64,000 nucleotides of DNA, taken from CALDTK01 sp045110575 (lineage in GTDB: Bacteria; Bacteroidota; Bacteroidia; Chitinophagales; Saprospiraceae). The translations under genes and the position numbers were made by a program. Positions within the stretch are counted from its first letter, which is position 1, and each line of letters begins with the position of its first letter. Below the pieces are notes generated by a model, which was given only the letters and a program-made list of their open reading frames with translations, was not told where the DNA came from and made no database searches. This document shows positions 1-8,364 of this stretch, one piece after another. The DNA is taken from contig JBGCGF010000023.1 in NCBI GenBank assembly GCA_045110575.1, positions 51,202-115,201 on the forward strand. The letters run 5' to 3'.

Positions 1-1
1 T

Positions 2-1591
2 GGCGGCGGAGTATCTCCACTAGCCAATGGCATGGCAACCGCAGCCGATTGGATGAGCGCGGCGTCGTTCATTTCGATGGCGGGCTTGATCTCTTTCATG
101 GGCTATGACGGAGCCGTTTACCTCATGGGATGGACGGGCGGCTATGTACTACTCGCATTACTGCTAGCTCCGTATTTGCGGAAGTTTGGCAAGTTCACGG
201 TACCTGATTTTATTGGCGATCGCTACTACTCCAACACGGCCAGAACCGTCGCGGTAATATGTGCTTTGCTCGTCAGCTTCACGTATGTCGCAGGACAGAT
301 GCGTGGCGTTGGCGTTGTCTTTTCTAGGTTTCTAGAGGTGCCGATTACCTGGGGAGTAGTGATCGGAATGTGCATCGTGTTTTTCTATGCGGTGCTCGGC
401 GGAATGAAGGGAATCACCTACACACAAGTCGCACAGTATTGCGTTTTGATTTTCGCCTTCATGGTGCCTGCTATTTTCATCTCTATTCAGATGACGGGTC
501 ATGTGCTTCCGCAGATGGGCTTGATTGGAGACATGGCCGATGGATCTGGAATTAGCCTTCTCGACAAACTCGACGGATTGCAAGCTGAACTTGGATTTGC
601 AGAATACACGAGCGGTTCTAAATCGAAGATTGACGTCTTCTGCATCACCATGGCACTCATGGTAGGCACGGCAGGACTGCCGCATGTCATCGTCCGTTTT
701 TTCACGGTGAAGCGCGTGAAAGATGCTAGAACCTCTGCAGGCTATGCACTCTTCCTGATTGCTATCCTGTACACGACCGCTCCAGCAATTGCGGCTTTCG
801 CCAGAACTAACCTCATCAATACAGTAAGCAACCAACCTTATGCGGAAGTACCGACCTGGTTTTCGAAGTGGGAAGAAACTGGATTGATCAAGTTCGATGA
901 CAAAAACGGAGACGGCCTCATTCAGTATGTTGGTGACAAAAATGCCAATGAACTCACCATTGATCGCGACATCATGGTGCTCGCCAATCCTGAAATTGCA
1001 CAGCTACCTAATTGGGTGATTGCGCTTGTTGCGGCTGGAGGATTAGCTGCAGCACTTTCGACGGCTGCAGGTTTACTTTTGGTGATCTCTACATCTGTAT
1101 CACACGATCTGATCAAGAAGCAAATCAAGCCTGATATTTCAGAGAAGGGCGAGTTGCTCTGGGCACGTATCGCTGCTGCAGGTGCTGTTATCGTAGCTGG
1201 ATATTTCGGCATCAACCCTCCGGGCTTTGTGGCTGCAGTTGTTGCACTAGCCTTTGGACTGGCTGCCGCTAGTTTCTTCCCAGCGATTGTGATGGGCATT
1301 TTCGACAAACGAATGAATCAGCAAGGTGCCATCGTCGGCATGATTGGCGGCATTTTGCTCATGCTTTTCTACATGGCGAAGTACAAGTTGATGTGGTTTG
1401 GCGTGACGAGTCCTGACCAGTGGTGGTTCGGTATTAGTCCTGAAGGATTCGGTACGATTTCGATGCTGTTTAATGCGACACTAGCGTATACGGTAAGTCG
1501 ACTTACGCCTGCGCCGCCCCAGGAAATCCAGGAGATGGTGGAGAGCATCCGTTTTCCGAAAGGAGCGACAGAGGCGGTTGGAGTGCACTAG
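2..1591 (+). CDS. Sodium:solute symporter, acetate-permease-like (5' end missing)
   Basis: Inner-membrane Na+/solute symporter of the SSS family. The frame is open to the left edge, so roughly the first 40-60 residues lie outside; 529 residues are visible. The visible start contains NGMATAADWMSAASF, the hallmark of ActP-like acetate/pyruvate permeases, followed by about a dozen hydrophobic helices. An acidic insertion (KNGDG, about residue 300) and the following long loop resemble the subfamily found beside acetyl-CoA synthetase in many bacteria (the VC_2705 type, from memory). It lies 109 bp upstream of acs on the same strand, which supports acetate or another short carboxylate as the substrate (inference). 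A perfect hairpin follows the stop codon. Substrate not proven by sequence. Confidence 0.9.
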   Translation, partial: GGGVSPLANGMATAADWMSAASFISMAGLISFMGYDGAVYLMGWTGGYVLLALLLAPYLRKFGKFTVPDFIGDRYYSNTARTVAVICALLVSFTYVAGQMRGVGVVFSRFLEVPITWGVVIGMCIVFFYAVLGGMKGITYTQVAQYCVLIFAFMVPAIFISIQMTGHVLPQMGLIGDMADGSGISLLDKLDGLQAELGFAEYTSGSKSKIDVFCITMALMVGTAGLPHVIVRFFTVKRVKDARTSAGYALFLIAILYTTAPAIAAFARTNLINTVSNQPYAEVPTWFSKWEETGLIKFDDKNGDGLIQYVGDKNANELTIDRDIMVLANPEIAQLPNWVIALVAAGGLAAALSTAAGLLLVISTSVSHDLIKKQIKPDISEKGELLWARIAAAGAVIVAGYFGINPPGFVAAVVALAFGLAAASFFPAIVMGIFDKRMNQQGAIVGMIGGILLMLFYMAKYKLMWFGVTSPDQWWFGISPEGFGTISMLFNATLAYTVSRLTPAPPQEIQEMVESIRFPKGATEAVGVH

Positions 1592-1613
1592 ACTGCTTCC
1601 ACTTTTCATTTCT

Positions 1614-1660
1614 ATTCAGCTTTCGCCAAAACCTGACTTGGGTTTTGGCGAAAGCTGAAT
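1614..1660. terminator. Perfect 20-bp inverted repeat built from two dispersed-repeat copies
   Basis: Left arm 1614-1633 and right arm 1641-1660 are perfectly complementary with a 7-base loop. Each arm contains the dispersed 14-mer GTTTTGGCGAAAGC or its complement (1619-1632 and 1642-1655). It sits 23 bp after the symporter stop and 40 bp before acs. No long T tract follows, so intrinsic termination is likely but not certain; attenuation between the two genes is the alternative. Confidence 0.65.
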
Positions 1661-1676
1661 CCAATCCCTACATTGG
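1644..1676 (+). promoter_or_regulatory. Possible acs promoter
   Basis: TTTG at 1644-1647 and TACATTGG at 1669-1676 resemble the Bacteroidota -33 (TTTG) and -7 (TAnnTTTG, one mismatch) elements with 21 bases between. The -33 part lies inside the right arm of the inverted repeat. Ends 24 bp before the acs start. Weak, by-eye call. Confidence 0.3.
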
Positions 1677-1700
1677 AGGCCAAGCACGAAAGCCTCTATA

Positions 1701-3611
1701 ATGTCCAAACCCCACGACCTCCAAATTACCTCTGAAGCACAGTATCGAGAAGTCTACAAACGATCGGTAGAAGATCCTGAGGGCTTTTGGTCAGACGTAG
1801 CCAACACCTTCACGTGGAAGAAGCCATTTAGCAAGGTATTGGATTGGAATTTTGACGAACCACGTGTGAAGTGGTTTGAAGATGGGACGCTCAACATTAC
1901 CGAAAACTGTCTCGACCGTCACCTTGCAGATCGCGGCGATCAAACTGCACTCATTTTCGAACAAAATGAAGCAGGCCAAGAGGCACAGCACATCTCCTAC
2001 AAGGAACTACATGATGAAGTTTGCAAGGCTGCGAACGGGCTCAAAAAGCTAGGCGTAGAAAAAGGTGATCGCGTCATCTTCTACATGCCGATGGTACCGG
2101 AATTGGCCATTGGCGTATTGGCTTGTGCACGTATCGGAGCAATACACTCAGTGGTGTTCGCGGGCTTCTCAGCAAAGGCTCTTGCCGACCGTTTGAATGA
2201 TTGCCAAGCGAAGGTTGTTATCTGTAGTGATTTCAATCGCAGAGGCAAAAAGAATATTCCTGTCAAGGCTGTTGTCGACGAAGCGCTTGCCTTGGGTTGC
2301 CCAAGTGTAAAGACCAACCTCGTCCACAAAAATACAGGCCAAGACATTGCTTGGAATGCAAGTCATGACGTCTGGTGGCACGAAGCGATCGATGATCAAT
2401 CAACCACTTGCCCTGCTGAAGAAATGAGCGCTGAAGATGTCCTCTTCATCCTTTACACTTCTGGAAGTACGGGCAAGCCTAAAGGAGTCGTCCACACTTG
2501 CGGAGGCTACATGATATATGCCACGTATACCTTCCTCAACGTGTTTGGCTACAAGCCAGGCGACGTGTATTGGTGCACTGCTGACATTGGTTGGATTACA
2601 GGACATTCGTATATCGTATACGGTCCGCTTGCAGCCGGAGCGACCTCTGTGATGTTTGAAGGCGTGCCGACCTACCCAGATGCAGGACGCTTTTGGGAAG
2701 TTTGCGAAAAACTAAAAGTCAATCAATTCTATACAGCTCCTACAGCCATTCGAGCACTGATGGCGCATGGTACAGAACACGTAGAAAAGTACGATCTCAG
2801 TTCGCTAAAAGTACTCGGAACCGTTGGCGAACCGATCAATGCGGAAGCATGGGAATGGTACGACGAGCACGTCGGAAAAGGTAATTGCCCTATCATTGAT
2901 ACGTGGTGGCAAACCGAAACCGGTGGCATTATGATTACTACCCTACCTGGCATTCTTGAGCAGAAAGCCACTTTTGCGGGGTATCCATTACCGGGCATCC
3001 AGCCTGTATTACTTAGCGCCGAAGGCAATGAGCTTCCTACTACGGTTGAGGAAGGGCGACTAGGCGTCAAATTCCCTTGGCCTGGCATTCTGCGCACGAC
3101 GTATGGTGACCATGAGCGCTGCCGCAACACCTACTTCTCGACCTACCCTGGCTACTACTTCACAGGCGACGGTGCACGTAGAGATGCCGAAGGACGGTAT
3201 CGCATTGTAGGTCGCATCGACGATGTCATCAATGTGAGTGGTCACCGGCTCGGTACTGCAGAGATTGAGAATGCGGTCGACGAAGTCCCTGAAGTTGTCG
3301 AGTGTGCCGTTGTTGGCTACCCGCATGACATCAAGGGCCAAGGCATCTATGCATTTGTAAAGCCACTTGGCGTCTTACCAGCAGACGAATTACACAAGAA
3401 GATTGTTGCCTGCGTTCGTGACATCATTGGTCCGATTGCAAAGCCTGATGTCATCATGGTGGTTGACGACTTGCCAAAGACACGTTCGGGGAAAATCATG
3501 CGCCGTATTCTTCGCAAGCTTGCAGCAGGCGAAGGAGATTCTCTTGGAGATGTGAGCACCTTGCTCAATCCTGAGTGTGTGGCGGAGATTAGGAAACGGA
3601 TGGAGAACTAG
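1701..3611 (+). CDS. acs: Acetyl-coenzyme A synthetase (acetate--CoA ligase)
   Basis: Cytoplasmic AMP-forming enzyme that makes acetyl-CoA from acetate, ATP and CoA through acetyl-AMP. The 636 residues match the usual length of about 650. Visible marks are the N-terminal FWSDVANTFTW-type Acs cap, the P-loop-like YTSGSTGKPKG near residue 251, the adenylate-binding DTWWQTETG segment near residue 400, the hinge YFTGDGARRD, and the C-terminal TRSGKIMRR near residue 593, whose lysine is the catalytic residue that is acetylated in the family. The ATG start gives the expected N-terminus. Gene order with the symporter indicates acetate scavenging. Assignment is secure. Confidence 0.97.
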   Translation: MSKPHDLQITSEAQYREVYKRSVEDPEGFWSDVANTFTWKKPFSKVLDWNFDEPRVKWFEDGTLNITENCLDRHLADRGDQTALIFEQNEAGQEAQHISYKELHDEVCKAANGLKKLGVEKGDRVIFYMPMVPELAIGVLACARIGAIHSVVFAGFSAKALADRLNDCQAKVVICSDFNRRGKKNIPVKAVVDEALALGCPSVKTNLVHKNTGQDIAWNASHDVWWHEAIDDQSTTCPAEEMSAEDVLFILYTSGSTGKPKGVVHTCGGYMIYATYTFLNVFGYKPGDVYWCTADIGWITGHSYIVYGPLAAGATSVMFEGVPTYPDAGRFWEVCEKLKVNQFYTAPTAIRALMAHGTEHVEKYDLSSLKVLGTVGEPINAEAWEWYDEHVGKGNCPIIDTWWQTETGGIMITTLPGILEQKATFAGYPLPGIQPVLLSAEGNELPTTVEEGRLGVKFPWPGILRTTYGDHERCRNTYFSTYPGYYFTGDGARRDAEGRYRIVGRIDDVINVSGHRLGTAEIENAVDEVPEVVECAVVGYPHDIKGQGIYAFVKPLGVLPADELHKKIVACVRDIIGPIAKPDVIMVVDDLPKTRSGKIMRRILRKLAAGEGDSLGDVSTLLNPECVAEIRKRMEN

Positions 3612-3630
3612 TGTGTATGGCAGCTGACGA

Positions 3631-3760
3631 CGTTGAATGCTTGCTCGTTGGCATGAAGCATCGTACATCAGTCCGCGCGCCTCTGCGGACGGCGTTGAAT
3701 GCTTGCTAGTTGAGATGAAGCATCACACATCAGTCCGCGCGCCTCTGCGAACGGCGTTGA
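3631..3760. repeat. Two tandem 62-bp repeats plus a partial third
   Basis: Units at 3631-3692 and 3693-3754 both begin CGTTGAATGCTTGCT and end with a GTCCGCGCGCCTCTGCG stretch; they differ at about seven positions. A third copy starts at 3755 (CGTTGA) and fades. The 271-bp gap between acs and the next gene holds this and no ORF that looks real. Origin unknown. Confidence 0.85.
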
Positions 3761-3882
3761 ACGTTCATTCACCAAGACTTAGGTTCAAATAAAGGCTTTA
3801 GACTCGACGGATGCGCGTTCAACGACATCCGCAGCGACGCGCTCAACGAGGGTGTACCTTACCGGGTACTTACAATTTCCAA

Positions 3883-6264
3883 ATGAAGGGTCTACTCAAA
3901 TTAACCGTTGCACTGCTATGCTTAACGAGTATCCAATCAGCACATGCGCAAGTCTTCTTTAGCGACAGTGATCAATCAGGCTATTACGATAGCGGACTAG
4001 CGATTTCTTCGGGCACAAGCTTACTCAAACAAGTAGGTCCTTCAGGTGACAAGCTCCCTCTTGCACCAACTGCATTCGTTGATCATGACGCGCTCGAACT
4101 TTCATGGACCAGCAATACAGGAGGTGATTGGTCTGCAATTGTGCTTGCTCCAAATTTTGCTTCCCAAGATGTAAGTCCCTTCGATACACTTGGCTTCTGG
4201 GTGTACAGTTCTGAGGTTTTGGCGAAAGCTGAAATGCCCTTCGTGTTCTTAGAAGGAGCTCCTGGCACAACAAGAAGCGCCAAGTATCCAATGGGCGATT
4301 TCACGCCCAGCGATTTAGCTGCAAACGAGTGGGCTTTGATTCGAATTCCACTTGATGTTCTACGAGATGACCCAGCAAATTCGGCCATCGATTTCACGCA
4401 GATCAAGGCAGTGATTTTTGGACAAGGAACGGATGACGGAAGTCCGCACCAACTTTATGTGGATCAAGTAGCCTGCTACCAAGCGCAGGTTTCGCCGAGC
4501 GGCGATGGCGTTTCAGATTTGGAAGTCACCAACTATCCGCTGCACCGAGAATTACTTTTTAAAGCTCCTGCTGCAATACCAGTTTATTATGGACTCTTGC
4601 GGGATGATATTCTTTTACAATTAATCACTCCAGGCGCCGACACCTTGCTTCTTGATTGGCCCGAGAATGGAGACGCAAGCACATATCAACTCACGAGCTA
4701 CACGCCTGGATTCGGACAAGGAACAAATGGACAACTCGTAAGCAGTCCTGAGCTACCACCGATTGGAGAAGAGATTTTACTCGATATGACTCAGGAATAC
4801 TCCTTGCGTTACTTCTGGGATTTCCGCCACCCGGTGAGTGGTTTATCACGGGAAAGGAATACAACTCTGGAGACGGTAACCACCGGAGGGTCTGGCTTTG
4901 GTTTAATGGCTTGGCTTGTGGGCATTGAGCGCGGTTGGCTATCACGCCAAGAAGTAACCGACCAGCTTCTTACGACGCTTACATTTCTAGAAGAAGCGGA
5001 TAGGTTCCACGGTGTCTGGCCACATTGGCTAAATGGCACTACGGGTAACACGATCCCTTTCAGCACACTTGACAACGGAGGAGATTTGGTCGAGACGGCT
5101 TTCATGGCGCAGGCGCTGCTCACGGCGAGACAATACTTCGACAATGGCAGTCCAGCAGAAGATTCAATACAGGCGCGAGCGACTCGTCTCTGGGAGGAAA
5201 TCGAATGGGACTGGCACCAAAAACCAGGGACTGACTTCTTGATGTGGCACTGGAGTCCAAACTTTGAATTCCAACTCAACCTTCCGATCCGAGGATTTAA
5301 TGAATCCCAGATCGTGTATATCCTCGCGGCTGCTTCGCCGACATACCCTGTCGATGCTAGCCTGTATGAATCTGGCTGGATCACCTCTACGTATAGAAGT
5401 CAAGAAGGAAGAAACGGAGTTTTTATTCCGACTGGTCCGCGATCTGGTGGCCCTATATTTTTCGCACATTATTCCTACCTCGGCTTTGATCCAAGATACT
5501 GGCGGGACGATTACACTAACTACTTCCGACGCAATCAAATGCACGTCGATTATCAAGTTGCCTATTCGATTGAAAACCCAGAAGGTCACGTAGGCTATTC
5601 GGAGCAGGTTTGGGGGCTCACCGCAAGCGATGACCCGCTAGTTGGCTATTTGGCGCACGAGGCCGAAGAAGCCTTTGACAATGGGACAATCACTCCTACT
5701 GCCGCACTTGCTAGTATGCCCTATCGGCCAGCGGCATGTCTTGATGCACTGGAGGCGTTTTACAGTGAATACGGCGAAGCATTGCTCGGCACCATGGGCT
5801 TTCGTGATGCATTTAATCCATCGCAAAATTGGATCGCCAATTCCTACTTAGCCATTGACCAAGGCCCTATTGTACTGATGATTGAGAACTATCGTACGGG
5901 CTTACTGTGGGACAAGTTCATGTCCAATCTTGAGATCGCACCAGCACTAACGGCTATCGGCTTCAGTCCTGATTCGACGACAGTTAGCACGAGTAGGCCG
6001 GTTTTGGCGAAAGCGCTCAAGGTTTACCCCAATCCTAGCTCTGGCAACTTCACGCTTACCTTCTTAGACCAACAATTGATTGACAAAGAATTCACGTTAG
6101 AACTCTATAATGCGATAGGTCAGTTGGCCTTTCGGCAAAACTACAGAAGTGCTCCTTCAGTTCAGCTGCAGTTACCTGAATTAGCTCCGGGTACTTACAC
6201 GCTAAGGACATCGTTCGACGAGGCTGAGCACCTCCAATTATTGACAATAATTCGAAGTAAATAA
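3883..6264 (+). CDS. Secreted GH144-like endo-beta-1,2-glucanase (glycoamylase domain) with T9SS sorting domain
   Basis: Predicted extracellular glycoside hydrolase of 793 residues. I place the start at the ATG at 3883, because it gives a clean signal peptide (MKGLLKLTVALL...SAHA|Q); an in-frame ATG at 3811 would add 24 Arg-rich residues. Residues about 20-205 form a beta-rich, probably carbohydrate-binding module. Residues about 305-690 match the glycoamylase-like domain (PF10091) of GH144: GFGLMAWLVGIERGWL, VWPHWLNG, DLVETAFMAQ, FNESQIVYILA, GPIFFAHYSYLGFDPR, NSYLAIDQGPIVLMIENYRTG. The C-terminus (VYPNPSSGNFTL...PGTYTL) is a T9SS type A signal. Family members cleave beta-1,2-glucan (established for Chitinophaga pinensis); substrate here is inferred. 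Two exact copies of the dispersed 14-mer lie inside the gene. Confidence 0.85.
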   Translation: MKGLLKLTVALLCLTSIQSAHAQVFFSDSDQSGYYDSGLAISSGTSLLKQVGPSGDKLPLAPTAFVDHDALELSWTSNTGGDWSAIVLAPNFASQDVSPFDTLGFWVYSSEVLAKAEMPFVFLEGAPGTTRSAKYPMGDFTPSDLAANEWALIRIPLDVLRDDPANSAIDFTQIKAVIFGQGTDDGSPHQLYVDQVACYQAQVSPSGDGVSDLEVTNYPLHRELLFKAPAAIPVYYGLLRDDILLQLITPGADTLLLDWPENGDASTYQLTSYTPGFGQGTNGQLVSSPELPPIGEEILLDMTQEYSLRYFWDFRHPVSGLSRERNTTLETVTTGGSGFGLMAWLVGIERGWLSRQEVTDQLLTTLTFLEEADRFHGVWPHWLNGTTGNTIPFSTLDNGGDLVETAFMAQALLTARQYFDNGSPAEDSIQARATRLWEEIEWDWHQKPGTDFLMWHWSPNFEFQLNLPIRGFNESQIVYILAAASPTYPVDASLYESGWITSTYRSQEGRNGVFIPTGPRSGGPIFFAHYSYLGFDPRYWRDDYTNYFRRNQMHVDYQVAYSIENPEGHVGYSEQVWGLTASDDPLVGYLAHEAEEAFDNGTITPTAALASMPYRPAACLDALEAFYSEYGEALLGTMGFRDAFNPSQNWIANSYLAIDQGPIVLMIENYRTGLLWDKFMSNLEIAPALTAIGFSPDSTTVSTSRPVLAKALKVYPNPSSGNFTLTFLDQQLIDKEFTLELYNAIGQLAFRQNYRSAPSVQLQLPELAPGTYTLRTSFDEAEHLQLLTIIRSK
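4216..4229 (+). repeat. Dispersed 14-mer GTTTTGGCGAAAGC, copy in GH144-like gene
   Basis: Exact copy, in frame as VLAKA within the N-terminal module. Confidence 0.8.
6001..6014 (+). repeat. Dispersed 14-mer GTTTTGGCGAAAGC, second copy in GH144-like gene
   Basis: Exact copy, again read as VLAKA, in the linker just before the T9SS sorting domain. Confidence 0.8.
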
Positions 6265-6267
6265 AAA

Positions 6268-6302
6268 TGCAGCATTCATTCCAAATAGGAACGAACGCTG
6301 CA
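6268..6302. terminator. Bidirectional terminator between convergent genes
   Basis: Arms 6268-6282 and 6288-6302 pair over 15 bp with two mismatches (G-T type) around a 5-base loop; A-rich on the left and AT-rich on the right. It separates the convergent genes ending at 6264 and 6336. Confidence 0.75.
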
Positions 6303-6335
6303 AATCAATTTAAACTTACCTTCAATTTTTATTTA

Positions 6336-8210
6336 TCAGTGTTTCACAACCTGTCGTCGCGCAATAGGTAAACCTGTTGATCCTTCTTTCAGGACAACTA
6401 GATAGACTCCTGCAGGACGCGCCGTAAGATCAATTTCGGCATCAGCGCCCAGCTCTTGAACAAGTACGCGCTCTCCTATTAAGTTGTAGACTTCTACAAT
6501 TCCATCTACGGACTCTTCAAGTTGGAGGTTGAATATTCCTGAACTAGGATTTGGCCAGACGAGAAGTTCAGCGATCGATAAAGATTGCCCGTTAGACAAG
6601 ATCGTATCAAGTATTACCTGCTCGCATACCCGACCACACTCAGCATAGGCACAGGCAAAAATGGCTACAGAATCGCCAAGGTTAGAAAGGCCTTGATAGA
6701 AAATTTGTACGTCATCTCCCACTTCAAAAAAACCGTTGATGAACAAGGCTACAGAATCTGCTGACCCTTCAGCTCTTACTTCAAGTAGATCTCCAGTCAG
6801 GGTCAATCCCAATGAAGGTGCTGGTTGTACAATCACAATTATTTCATGTACGCAGCCCAAATAAGATACCGTAAGTATATAGTCACCAGGAGCATCAAAT
6901 TGATTGAGGTAATCATTTGGGGTTTGTCCTACCAAATTACCTTGACCATCTGTCCATGTGTACGTGAAGTCCTCATCCCAAGGTGAGTTCCCTACTCGAA
7001 CAGGATCCCCAACACAATACGGGTTGTTAAGTGCAGCACCTTGCGCACTTGGCGACCGAACGGTATACGCGACAATTGAATCACATCCTGATGAGGCAAT
7101 GGGAAAATAGTACTCGTAAATCCCTTCGCTTACAATTGTATCTCCTTCAAGAATTATAGGAAAGCTACACGTTGTTGTATCAATTTCTAAATATGCTGCA
7201 ACGCCATTATTTGTTTCGATCAAGATGGCGATAACGTCACCGCATACACCACTTGGGGCTCGGGCCATTTGATAGTCACCTCCATTGTCAAAATAGTAAT
7301 TGCCTGATCCTACAGGATACTCAACGCCTAAACTGTCTGATCCGCAGGTTGAAAACACCAAGGTATCGACTGTGCGAGTGCATAGAATCATGGCCAATTC
7401 AGAACTAGGTGCTGATTCGCCACATCCATTTATTGCAGTAACAAAACTATAAACCGTGTCACAAGATCCTGGTGACCGCGTAATGTCAAACGGTGGAAGA
7501 ACGAGGCCGATTATCGAATCTTGAACCGGTGTAGTGATCCAACTCCCGTTCGCGCCTAAGTAATGAGGATCACCCAAACCACTAGCAGTAGAAACACCCC
7601 ACTGATAGGTAGATGCATTTGGAATTCGTTCGATAGAAACACCTACCGTGTCACCAAAACAATAGGGAGGCGTAGACCCAGACGGTGTATTCGGTTGACG
7701 TGGTGCATCCGCAGTCACGCCTTGCAATGCCGTAAAATTGAAATCACAATTTGAGCCTTGAACGCCATCTACACGCAGGCAATATGTGGTTATCGGCATC
7801 AACCCAGTAAGCTCTAATTGTTCAGACATTACGGGATCATCGACTGTTACACAATTACCGACAGTGTTTCCATTTAGATCGACGGCACCAACCTCGATTC
7901 CACTTCCACCAGCGGCGCACGAAATGAGAGAAAACTCAAAACTGACACTCGTTACGTTGGCTGTTTGAAAGCATATGAACTGGTCATTCTCCACGCTTGC
8001 GCAAAAACCAGTTGGCACACTAGATGGATCAGACCATGTTGTGGTTCCGAAGTAAGGCGTTTGGTTACAGAGTATCGGTACACTCGAATAGCCCATAAAT
8101 TCTGGAGTTCCAGCGATAGAGTCTGGAAACTGAGCAAATGATGATTGGAATGATAAAGAGACGAGTAAAACAACTAGTGTGAGAAGAGAAATTGGCCTGG
8201 GGAGTAGCAT
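6336..8210 (-). CDS. Secreted T9SS type A protein with PKD/Ig-like repeats, function unknown
   Basis: 624-residue exported protein. It starts with a signal peptide (MLLPRPISLLTLVVLLVSLSFQSSFAQ) and ends with a T9SS type A domain (VWPNPSSGIFNLQL ... PAGVYLVVLKEG). Between them are Cys-containing beta-sandwich segments: an N-terminal domain with paired cysteines (residues about 45-170), a PKD-like domain (about 180-275), a segment with CGDVIAILIETNNGVAAYLEIDTTTCS, and a further PKD-like stretch (YTWTDGQGNLVGQTPNDYLNQF). The N-terminal ~170 residues resemble those of the protein at 18097-20424 (EVGAVDLNGN...CVTVDDP.. versus the LEIGIFESLDCS-type segment there). No catalytic motif seen; a surface adhesin or matrix protein is plausible. 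It lies between two glycanases, convergent with one and divergent from the other. Confidence 0.75.
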   Translation of the reverse strand: MLLPRPISLLTLVVLLVSLSFQSSFAQFPDSIAGTPEFMGYSSVPILCNQTPYFGTTTWSDPSSVPTGFCASVENDQFICFQTANVTSVSFEFSLISCAAGGSGIEVGAVDLNGNTVGNCVTVDDPVMSEQLELTGLMPITTYCLRVDGVQGSNCDFNFTALQGVTADAPRQPNTPSGSTPPYCFGDTVGVSIERIPNASTYQWGVSTASGLGDPHYLGANGSWITTPVQDSIIGLVLPPFDITRSPGSCDTVYSFVTAINGCGESAPSSELAMILCTRTVDTLVFSTCGSDSLGVEYPVGSGNYYFDNGGDYQMARAPSGVCGDVIAILIETNNGVAAYLEIDTTTCSFPIILEGDTIVSEGIYEYYFPIASSGCDSIVAYTVRSPSAQGAALNNPYCVGDPVRVGNSPWDEDFTYTWTDGQGNLVGQTPNDYLNQFDAPGDYILTVSYLGCVHEIIVIVQPAPSLGLTLTGDLLEVRAEGSADSVALFINGFFEVGDDVQIFYQGLSNLGDSVAIFACAYAECGRVCEQVILDTILSNGQSLSIAELLVWPNPSSGIFNLQLEESVDGIVEVYNLIGERVLVQELGADAEIDLTARPAGVYLVVLKEGSTGLPIARRQVVKH

Positions 8211-8364
8211 CGGTAACTTTTATTTTTCGGAGGTGATATTCAATAGATGCCCAAAAGAGCCAAAACGCTGCGAGGAATACTGAATTAACCACCTTTGTCG
8301 ACCTGTAAAATCGAAACTTCGAGACGCTTTCACTCGTCTCACATAGTGTACCCTAAGCCATACC

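Noticed and set aside
3631..3760. CRISPR-like repetition
   Set aside because: Two adjacent 62-bp copies with no spacers; no cas genes in the window.
3811..3882. Longer start for the GH144-like protein
   Set aside because: Adds an Arg-rich stretch in front of a good signal peptide; the ATG at 3883 is preferred.
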